DNA of 8,802 nucleotides, taken from positions 1-8,802 of the forward strand of contig RFIY01000161.1 in NCBI GenBank assembly GCA_003695505.1, read 5' to 3'. Made by a program: the position numbers and the translations under genes. Position 1 is the first letter of the stretch. Each line of letters starts with the position of its first letter. The notes below the pieces were generated by a model. It was not told the DNA's origin and did no database searches. It saw only the letters and a list, made by a program, of their open reading frames with translations. This DNA comes from Candidatus Dadabacteria bacterium (lineage in GTDB: Bacteria; J088). This document shows positions 1-5,264 of this stretch, piece after piece.

Positions 1-677
1 TCCTGAGTCCGTTCGATATTGAGCAGCGGATGCGCGTTGCGGTGGTTCGGGGGCTGCCGACGGATGGCGGTCCACGCTTTTGCGACTGGATCGAGGCGAC
101 GGCCGCGCTGGTTCAGGCCTCGGATGGCGGAGCGCTGGTGCTCTGTACGAGTATCGCGGCGATGCGCGCGATTGCACCGGGTGTGCGCGAGCGGGTCGCT
201 GCGTCAGGAATTCGCGTGCTGATGCAGGGAGAGCGACCCCGGGGTGAGCTGGCCCGCATGTTTCGCGAGGACGAGCGTTCGGTGCTGGTTGCCGTTGCTT
301 CGTTCTGGGAAGGGTTCGATGCCGCCGGGTCGACACTGAGGCATGTCATTATGCCGCGATTGCCGTTCGCCGTGCCGGTCCATCCGCTGGAAGTAGCGCG
401 CCAGGAGTGGTGGAAAGACCGGGGGCTGGACGGATTCCGCGATCTGTCGTTACCCGAGGCGACAATGCGCTTTCGCCAGGGGGTCGGTCGCCTGTTGCGT
501 ACCGCCGACGACTGGGGTGCGATCACGGTTCTGGACGAACGAATCCAGACAAAGGGGTACGGAAAGCGGTTCCTGCGGGCGATCGGGCCGGTGCCCGTCT
601 GGTCCGGGTCGCTGGCAGAAATCGAGGCGCGCCTGCGCCGTTACTTTGTGCAAGGTCCGGAGCCGGTGTCAACGTAA
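1..677 (+). CDS. dinG: DinG/YoaA-type ATP-dependent DNA helicase, C-terminal part (5' end outside window)
   Basis: The reading frame is open from base 3 at the window edge (Leu-Ser-Pro-Phe-Asp) to the TAA at 675-677, so this is the C-terminal ~225 residues of a longer gene; the Met codon at 30 is internal. It matches the second RecA-like domain of the XPD/DinG superfamily 2 helicases. The motif V region SFWEGFDAAG lies near bases 297-329, the motif VI arginine-finger block FRQGVGRLLRT near 471-503, followed by VLDERI and YGKRFLRA, which are family hallmarks near the C-terminus. Known members use ATP to unwind DNA 5'-3', many with an Fe-S cluster in the N-terminal half; that half is not visible here, so the cluster cannot be assessed. 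DinG versus YoaA or a related subfamily cannot be settled from this fragment. Its last ~51 codons are overlapped antisense by the lipoprotein gene on the other strand. Confidence 0.88.
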   Translation, partial: LSPFDIEQRMRVAVVRGLPTDGGPRFCDWIEATAALVQASDGGALVLCTSIAAMRAIAPGVRERVAASGIRVLMQGERPRGELARMFREDERSVLVAVASFWEGFDAAGSTLRHVIMPRLPFAVPVHPLEVARQEWWKDRGLDGFRDLSLPEATMRFRQGVGRLLRTADDWGAITVLDERIQTKGYGKRFLRAIGPVPVWSGSLAEIEARLRRYFVQGPEPVST

Positions 678-1977
678 CCGTCGTGGTTGCCGTTGTCAGG
701 GTCAGCCGATCGGGCGCGGCGGCAACGGACGCGGTGACCGTGGTCAACGCCTCGGTCGTGGTCGAAACGGCCAGCGACAGGCCGTCAAGCAGATTCGAGT
801 ACAGGCCGGTGGCCGGGGATGGAAACGGCGTCGCTGCTCCCGTGACCTCAACGCTTCCGAGCGTCAGCAGGTTGATGCCGGCCGGATCCAGCGTGCCGCT
901 GTAATCAAAGCGCAGACACCCGCCAGCAGGTGTGCACCAGGGATAACGGATCAGTGCCAGGCTGGTATCGGTCGCGTAGATCAGCCGGTACAGCGTCAGC
1001 CCAAACGCACTCTGTCCGTAGCGTGAGAAAAACGTCTGCTGATCTGTAGCCGACCGGCCATCGAGCAGATCCGTCAGTTCTCCGTTGGTCGAGATCTTTG
1101 CTGAACACTGCGCAAATTCGATCGTCGTCCGGTCGCTGCCATTGTGTATGGACAGCGTTCCCGACATCGGCATGGCTGGTGCGGCAAACAGCAGCTCGGC
1201 TGTCGCCGTCGTGCCATCCGTAGCGACCGCGGTGCCCAGTTCGGGGCAGCCGGTCGGTGACGCGGCATAGACGTAGCGCAGCGCATCCAGTTCGAAGCTG
1301 ACCGTTCCGGTGGGCTGGTCCACGCGCCACTGCCCCTGAACGTCAATGGTGTCGAGCGCGGCGGTCGCGAGATCGAGTTGCCCGCTGACGCGCCAGGTGC
1401 CGGCTACGGGATCACTGGTCATCAGCGAAAACGTATATGTCGCGGATGCCGTGGTACGACTGGCGGCAGGTCGCCCTGTCCACTGCGTCTGTCCGCCAAC
1501 GAAGGCGGTTGTTCCATCCGCGAATGTACGGGTCAGGCCATCGAGCGTGACCGCTGCGGCAAAACCCTGGGCAATCGAGGTCCAGACGACGCGCAGCCGG
1601 CCGTTGGTGACGACGGGGTCTCCCGTCGTCGATGTCGCCGTACAGGCCGACAGGTTCTGCTCGTAGCTCAGGCCGAAGGATCCGAGCGGGCTGAATTGCT
1701 GAGTGGTGCAGGACGTGTCGCCAATTTGCTCCGAGTACGGCGACGCGCCGTCCCAGCGTCCGTCGCGCTGGGCGTCGAGCGCAGTCAGCGGCAGAAACAT
1801 CGCGCCCGACGTCGTCGCATCCAGCAATGCGGCGGCGACCTGTGCATTCAGGTCGCCGGGCAGTGTCGATGCCACAGCGGTGCCGGTGCGGTCGATGTTG
1901 TCGTTCGAACCCGTGCAGGCGGCAGCCGACAGTGCGAACAGAAAGAAGAAACGGCGAAACGGAACAGGGCGGATCAT
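523..1977 (-). CDS. Unrecognised secreted lipoprotein, Thr/Ala-rich, probably beta-rich
   Basis: The frame is open further upstream (to 2097), but I chose the ATG at 1975-1977 because it gives a textbook lipoprotein signal: Met-Ile-Arg-Pro, basic Arg8-Arg9, a hydrophobic FFFLFAL stretch, then lipobox Ala-Ala-Ala-Cys with Cys21 as the predicted lipidated residue. The longer version would place 40 polar residues before the signal and overlap the pilD start. The 484-residue product has a mature part rich in Thr, Ala, Ser and Gly and very poor in Lys, with alternating hydrophobic/polar stretches that suggest beta structure. Six further Cys residues in the mature part (Cys90, Cys112 and four later) could form disulfides outside the cytoplasm. 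I do not recognise the family. The last ~51 residues are Arg/Pro-rich, unlike the rest, and are encoded antisense to the helicase gene. The Shine-Dalgarno sequence is weak. The + strand frames here are shadows: none starts with a recognisable domain. Confidence 0.75.
   Translation of the reverse strand: MIRPVPFRRFFFLFALSAAACTGSNDNIDRTGTAVASTLPGDLNAQVAAALLDATTSGAMFLPLTALDAQRDGRWDGASPYSEQIGDTSCTTQQFSPLGSFGLSYEQNLSACTATSTTGDPVVTNGRLRVVWTSIAQGFAAAVTLDGLTRTFADGTTAFVGGQTQWTGRPAASRTTASATYTFSLMTSDPVAGTWRVSGQLDLATAALDTIDVQGQWRVDQPTGTVSFELDALRYVYAASPTGCPELGTAVATDGTTATAELLFAAPAMPMSGTLSIHNGSDRTTIEFAQCSAKISTNGELTDLLDGRSATDQQTFFSRYGQSAFGLTLYRLIYATDTSLALIRYPWCTPAGGCLRFDYSGTLDPAGINLLTLGSVEVTGAATPFPSPATGLYSNLLDGLSLAVSTTTEALTTVTASVAAAPDRLTLTTATTTVTLTPAPDLAQSNGAGAPRFLPATRTRRAPARSPAGTAFRTPLSGFVRPEP
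670..695 (+). other. Possible imperfect stem-loop over the helicase stop codon
   Basis: Bases 670-674 (CAACG) pair with 691-695 (CGTTG), and inside them 676-679 (AACC) pairs with 685-688 (GGTT) around a five-base loop. The structure includes the TAA stop of the helicase gene. No T-run follows on either strand, so it is not a convincing intrinsic terminator. It lies inside the Thr-rich coding end of the opposite-strand lipoprotein, where repeated ACN codons could create such pairing by chance. Confidence 0.2.
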
Positions 1978-2054
1978 GTCGGGCTGGTCGCTTTGGAAGG
2001 GAAAGTCAGGTTTAATTATAGGAAATCCAGGGAATCGAAAGGCGGACCGTTGAC
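1978..2054. promoter_or_regulatory. Divergent intergenic region between the lipoprotein gene and pilD
   Basis: These 77 bases separate two genes transcribed away from each other and contain the only strongly AT-rich patch nearby (2009-2025). It must carry start signals for both directions unless transcripts begin inside the neighbouring genes. For the lipoprotein side an exact -10 hexamer is visible (listed separately). For the pilD side I see no convincing -35/-10 pair; a Shine-Dalgarno-like AGGCGG at 2040-2045 sits 9 nt before the pilD ATG. Confidence 0.5.
2015..2020 (-). promoter_or_regulatory. Candidate -10 element for the lipoprotein gene
   Basis: Read on the minus strand this is TATAAT, a perfect sigma70-type -10 hexamer, in otherwise GC-rich DNA. 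Transcription would begin near base 2008 and leave a leader of about 31 nt before the ATG at 1977. No good -35 hexamer lies 16-18 nt upstream, so an activator or an extended contact would be needed if this is real. Confidence 0.4.
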
Positions 2055-2861
2055 ATGATTGCTGTTGAAGCCCTGTTCTCGGCCGAGTTCGCGCCATGGC
2101 GCGGCATGCTGGGGCTGGTGTTCGGGCTGCTCGTGGGTTCGTTCACGAATGTGCTGATTGCGCGGATCCCCTTCGGAGACAGTATCGTTCATCCGCCTTC
2201 GCGTTGCCCGAACTGCTTTTCGCCGATCCCCTGGTACGCGAACATCCCCATCCTGAGCTGGTTGATGCTCGGACGCCGCTGCCGTAATTGCAAGATTCGC
2301 ATTCCGATTCGCTATCCGCTGGTCGAGTTGCTTGTGGGTGTGTTGTGGGCCTGGATCGCGGCGTGGTCAACCGATCCCTGGACAATGGCTGGCATGCTCT
2401 ATTTTGCAACCGTGCTGGTTGCACTGTCGTTTATTGATCTGGACTGGTACATCCTGCCGGATGTGCTGACATTGCAGCTTGCGGCTGTTGGTATACTCTG
2501 GCGGATCATCGGCGGCGAGCAGGACTGGGCGCGGCTTGCGGTCGATGTGCTGCTCGGCCCCGGCCTGCTGATGACGGTACGCGTTGTCTACAGCCGCCTG
2601 CGTGGTCGCGAAGGGCTTGGACTGGGGGATGTCAAGCTGATGGCTGGCGTCGGTGCGTTTACCGGCGTCGAAGGTGTGGTCGCCTCGCTGGTTCTCGGCA
2701 GCATGGCCGGCACCGTGGTTGGTATTGGGCTGATGTTGTTTCGCCGTGGATCCATGTCGACGGCATTGCCGTTTGGTCCGTTTCTTGCCGCGGGGGCGCT
2801 TGTGGCGGCGCTGGCATCGCTGCACGGACTTTCGCCGGCACTCTGGCTGGCGGGCACGTGA
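2055..2861 (+). CDS. pilD: Type IV prepilin peptidase / N-methyltransferase (A24 family leader peptidase)
   Basis: This 268-residue inner-membrane aspartic protease cleaves the leader of type IV pilins and type II secretion pseudopilins and, in bifunctional members, N-methylates the new terminus. Evidence: an N-terminal membrane segment with GLLVGSFTNVLIARIP (residues ~24-39); a cytoplasmic loop with two cysteine pairs, CPNC at 51-54 and CRNC at 76-79, the zinc-binding tetracysteine of the bifunctional type; catalytic Asp128 in FIDLDWYILPD and Asp192 in GLGDVKLMA, 64 residues apart as in known family members; and several further hydrophobic helices to the C-terminus. Length is normal for the family. 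The ATG at 2055 follows AGGCGG at 2040-2045. No pilin or secretion genes are in the window, so which system it serves is not shown. The stop overlaps the histidine kinase start, indicating one transcript. Confidence 0.96.
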   Translation: MIAVEALFSAEFAPWRGMLGLVFGLLVGSFTNVLIARIPFGDSIVHPPSRCPNCFSPIPWYANIPILSWLMLGRRCRNCKIRIPIRYPLVELLVGVLWAWIAAWSTDPWTMAGMLYFATVLVALSFIDLDWYILPDVLTLQLAAVGILWRIIGGEQDWARLAVDVLLGPGLLMTVRVVYSRLRGREGLGLGDVKLMAGVGAFTGVEGVVASLVLGSMAGTVVGIGLMLFRRGSMSTALPFGPFLAAGALVAALASLHGLSPALWLAGT

Positions 2862-4009
2862 TGCGACGTTTTTTTGCACTGCAAATTGCTGGTCTGATCC
2901 TGTTACTGGCGGCGGTCCTCGCGGTCGACGTGCTTTCGACGCACCTGGAGCGACAGCGCCTGCTTGCACCGCAGCGGCAGGTGATCTTGCAGTTGCGCGA
3001 CGCTGGCGGCGATCCGTGCCGGGATCCGCGATATGTTTGTAACCCGCATGTGCCGCAGCGCATTCGGATTCCGGGGATGGATGAACTGGTTATCGGATGG
3101 CGCGAAGGCGCGCCATTGATGCGTGTCGTCGACGAAGCGGCACGGCAGCGTCGCAGCGTGTTGCTGGCGGTCGTTCTGTTCATCTGGCTGGGGATCATCG
3201 TTGTGCCGGAACTGGTGCGGCAGTTTCGCCTGCGCCGAATGGTCGCGGGCGTCCTCGATCCACAGGTCGCCGCGCCACCGGACGCACTCCAGTCCGCGTT
3301 CAGTGGAACCGTCAGGGAACTGGTCGATGCCCGCCGCAGGCTCGTGGCGGCCGAGCGCCTCGAGACCATGGGCCTGTTCGCCGGTGGCATCGCGCATCAG
3401 ATCGGAAATCCTCTGGCGGCCCTGCGGCAGTATGTCGATCTGCTTGCCGGCAGCGTCGCCGAAGGGGACCCGCCCGACCCCGAAATCGTTGCGCGTATCG
3501 TCGATCTCAGTGAGCGGATGGATCGGGCCGTCGCGGCGCTGGCGCGGTTGTCGAGACCGGATCGCGTTGAGCTAGTGGCTGTCGCGCTGAGGCCGCTTGT
3601 CGAACGGGTTGTCGCGGCTGTCGAGCGAGGCGCGGTCGTCGCCTGGACGATCGAGATTCCCGACGACGCGACCGTTGTCGCGGATCCAGTCCTGCTGGAA
3701 CAGGTACTGGTCAATTTGCTGCGCAATGCGATCGAAGCGCAGGATATCCCCGTTGTCCGGATTTGTGCTGCGCAGGATGATCGCCACTGGCGGCTGACGA
3801 TCGAGGATGATGGGCCCGGATTCCCATCGGGATTTGATCCCGCGGCTGCATTCGCGACCAGCAAGGTCGGAGGAACCGGCCTCGGATTGCCGTTGGCGCT
3901 GCGCCTGCTTGAGCTGATGCACAGTCAGGCCATTTTTGAACATTCGCCCGCCGGAGGCCGGGTGTCGCTGATCCTGCCTGCAGCGACAGAAGGCGCAGCG
4001 GTACACTGA
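2861..4009 (+). CDS. Two-TM sensor histidine kinase, response regulator not in window
   Basis: I start this 382-residue protein at the ATG at 2861, which shares its A with the pilD TGA; a GTG at 2858 would add one residue. Residues ~9-25 form a first membrane helix, ~26-98 a small periplasmic region containing Cys53 and Cys60, and ~99-119 a second helix. A short linker leads to the dimerisation/phosphoacceptor helix with His179 in GGIAHQIGNPLAAL (an H-box variant with Gln-Ile-Gly after the His), then the HATPase domain: N-box LLRNAIEA (Asn289), G1 DDGPGF (Asp317) and G2 GGTGLGL (338-343). All catalytic motifs are present, so it should be an active autokinase, similar in layout to NtrB/ZraS-like kinases that partner sigma54 activators; that comparison is inferred from motifs. 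The signal and partner are unknown. It is translationally coupled to pilD and followed by the rhodanese lipoprotein gene. Confidence 0.93.
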   Translation: MRRFFALQIAGLILLLAAVLAVDVLSTHLERQRLLAPQRQVILQLRDAGGDPCRDPRYVCNPHVPQRIRIPGMDELVIGWREGAPLMRVVDEAARQRRSVLLAVVLFIWLGIIVVPELVRQFRLRRMVAGVLDPQVAAPPDALQSAFSGTVRELVDARRRLVAAERLETMGLFAGGIAHQIGNPLAALRQYVDLLAGSVAEGDPPDPEIVARIVDLSERMDRAVAALARLSRPDRVELVAVALRPLVERVVAAVERGAVVAWTIEIPDDATVVADPVLLEQVLVNLLRNAIEAQDIPVVRICAAQDDRHWRLTIEDDGPGFPSGFDPAAAFATSKVGGTGLGLPLALRLLELMHSQAIFEHSPAGGRVSLILPAATEGAAVH

Positions 4010-4056
4010 AAACGTATCTGCTACCCGAAACCATCAGGAACAGGGCGGACATAACG

Positions 4057-4809
4057 ATGCGACGCAGATGGATCTTGTTGTGTTGTCTGCTGGTCGTCGC
4101 CGGCTGCAAGAAGCATCGGGAAGAGGCCAGTGCGGTGCCTGAACAGGCGTTGATCCCGACAACGGCGCCAGAGGAATTCGGGCCGCGCAGTGCCGACGTC
4201 CAGTACATATCGGTCGATTTTGCGAAGGCCTTTTCAGAACGCGGTGGCGCGCTCTTCATCGACGTTCGTGGAGACCATGTCTTCGACATGGAACACATTC
4301 GCGGCGCGGTGTCGATGCCACTTCAGGACATCCTCAACGGCCGCCTGCCGGACGTGCCCAAGGATACGCTGATCATCGCCTATTGCGGCTGCCCACATTC
4401 GATGTCGTCAGCGGCCGCTGAGTATCTGCAAAAGCGTGGGTTTACGAACGTTTACGTCCTTGACGAAGGATTCTACGAGTGGAAAGAGCGCGGCTATCCG
4501 GTCGAGGGTCGTGCGGATGCGGATCAGCAATTGCAGCGCATGTCGATCGTTGGGCAGGCGCCGGGGCTGGCGCCGGGCACGCCCGTGTACGCGTCCGAAC
4601 CTCGAACGGGTCAGCTCGAAGCGTCCGAGATCCGTGATGACGGAACCTATGAGATGCACTTGCCATTTTACGGTCTTGCCGCCGGCGTAACGATTGAAGT
4701 ATCAGCCGGTGATCGGTCCGCGGTGGTGCCGTTTGCGCCCGGCGTGACGGTTCAGGTGACGCTGGGGCCACCTGCGGTGCCGACGGCGAAAAGCGGCAAA
4801 AGCCGCTGA
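4057..4809 (+). CDS. Rhodanese-domain lipoprotein with C-terminal extension
   Basis: A 250-residue exported protein. Residues 1-17 are a lipoprotein signal peptide (three Arg, hydrophobic core, lipobox Val-Ala-Gly-Cys17), followed by Lys-Lys; without Asp at +2 it would by the enterobacterial rule go to the outer membrane. A rhodanese fold spans ~48-150: FIDVRGDHVFDMEHIRGAV (67-85), active-site loop YCGCPHSMSSAAA (109-121) and VLDEGFYEWKERGYPV (134-149). Cys110 is the expected persulfide-bearing residue; the loop carries a second Cys112 and lacks the Arg common in thiosulfate sulfurtransferases, a CxCP type seen in other rhodanese-like proteins. Residues ~155-250 are a Gly/Val/Thr-rich, probably beta-sheet domain I cannot name. 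AGGGCGG at 4042-4048 is a good ribosome site. The gene begins 47 nt after the kinase and probably shares its transcript. The 3' end overlaps ybeY by 58 nt. The substrate is unknown. Confidence 0.9.
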   Translation: MRRRWILLCCLLVVAGCKKHREEASAVPEQALIPTTAPEEFGPRSADVQYISVDFAKAFSERGGALFIDVRGDHVFDMEHIRGAVSMPLQDILNGRLPDVPKDTLIIAYCGCPHSMSSAAAEYLQKRGFTNVYVLDEGFYEWKERGYPVEGRADADQQLQRMSIVGQAPGLAPGTPVYASEPRTGQLEASEIRDDGTYEMHLPFYGLAAGVTIEVSAGDRSAVVPFAPGVTVQVTLGPPAVPTAKSGKSR

Positions 4810-5264
4810 ATTTCTGGCCGGGGAAGCGCCGCGAGCAGTTCGCGTTCGCGTTGCTCCATGCGGCGCGCCTCGACCGGATCATCAATATGGTCATAGCCCA
4901 GCAGGTGCAACACCCCGTGCACGAGCAGATGGGCGAGCCGCAGTTGCGGCGTGACGTCCGTCCCGGCGGCTTCCTGCGCCGCAACGGCCGGGCAGACTGC
5001 GATGTCGCCGAGGTGACACAGCCGGCTGCGGGGGGTCAGCGGTGCGCCAGATCCTGGAAATGACAGGACGTTGGCGACGTAGTCACGCTGCCGCCATGTC
5101 TGGTTCAGGTGGCTGCTCGTCGGCGGGGTCGCGATCAGCACCGTGAGCAGTTGCCGATCCTGCTGTTCTGCATCGAGAACAAAGCGACAGATGGCACGCA
5201 CCGCACGCAAGGCTGCGTCCGACAGGCGGTCTTCGCTGTCTACCGTGACCTCGACCCGGTTCAT
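4752..5264 (-). CDS. ybeY: Endoribonuclease YbeY (16S rRNA maturation factor)
   Basis: A 170-residue zinc-dependent single-strand endoribonuclease of the UPF0054 family, which acts in the cytoplasm on 16S rRNA 3'-end maturation and ribosome quality control in studied bacteria. The signature HGVLHLLGYDH supplies the three zinc ligands His116, His120 and His126. Upstream are the family blocks LNQTWRQRDYVANVLSFP (53-70, conserved Asn54 and Arg60) and LGDIAVCP (85-92). The usual Thr-Asp before VLSFP is Ala64-Asn65 here, a noticeable variation outside the zinc site. Length is normal, with a short tail after residue ~150. The ATG at 5264 overlaps the pgpH stop by 4 nt (ATGA), with AAAGG just upstream, so it is the third gene of the phoH-pgpH-ybeY operon. 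Its 3' end overlaps the rhodanese gene on the other strand. Confidence 0.96.
   Translation of the reverse strand: MNRVEVTVDSEDRLSDAALRAVRAICRFVLDAEQQDRQLLTVLIATPPTSSHLNQTWRQRDYVANVLSFPGSGAPLTPRSRLCHLGDIAVCPAVAAQEAAGTDVTPQLRLAHLLVHGVLHLLGYDHIDDPVEARRMEQRERELLAALPRPEIQRLLPLFAVGTAGGPSVT
4792..4807. terminator. Candidate bidirectional terminator hairpin in the convergent overlap
   Basis: AGCGGC (4792-4797) and GCCGCT (4802-4807) form a perfect 6-bp GC-rich stem around an AAAA loop, with a GAAA/TTTC outer pairing possible across a small bulge. On the minus strand the stem is followed directly by a short T-run; on the plus strand only by GAATTT. It lies exactly where the rhodanese and ybeY genes converge, in the coding sequence of both, ending at the rhodanese stop. 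The short stem and weak T-tracts make it uncertain. Confidence 0.35.

Noticed and set aside
1378-2058. Open + strand frame of 226 codons opposite the lipoprotein gene
   Set aside because: It is Arg/Gly-rich with no domain, signal or ribosome site, and lies antisense to a frame with a clear lipoprotein signal; the high GC content makes such shadow frames common here.
1978-2097. N-terminal extension of the lipoprotein to the ATG at 2097
   Set aside because: It would put 40 polar residues before a complete lipoprotein signal peptide and overlap the pilD start; the ATG at 1977 is far more sensible.
2659-3390. Minus-strand 243-codon open frame opposite pilD and the kinase
   Set aside because: It is Ser/Arg/Pro-rich and crosses two well-identified genes on the other strand, so it is a shadow.
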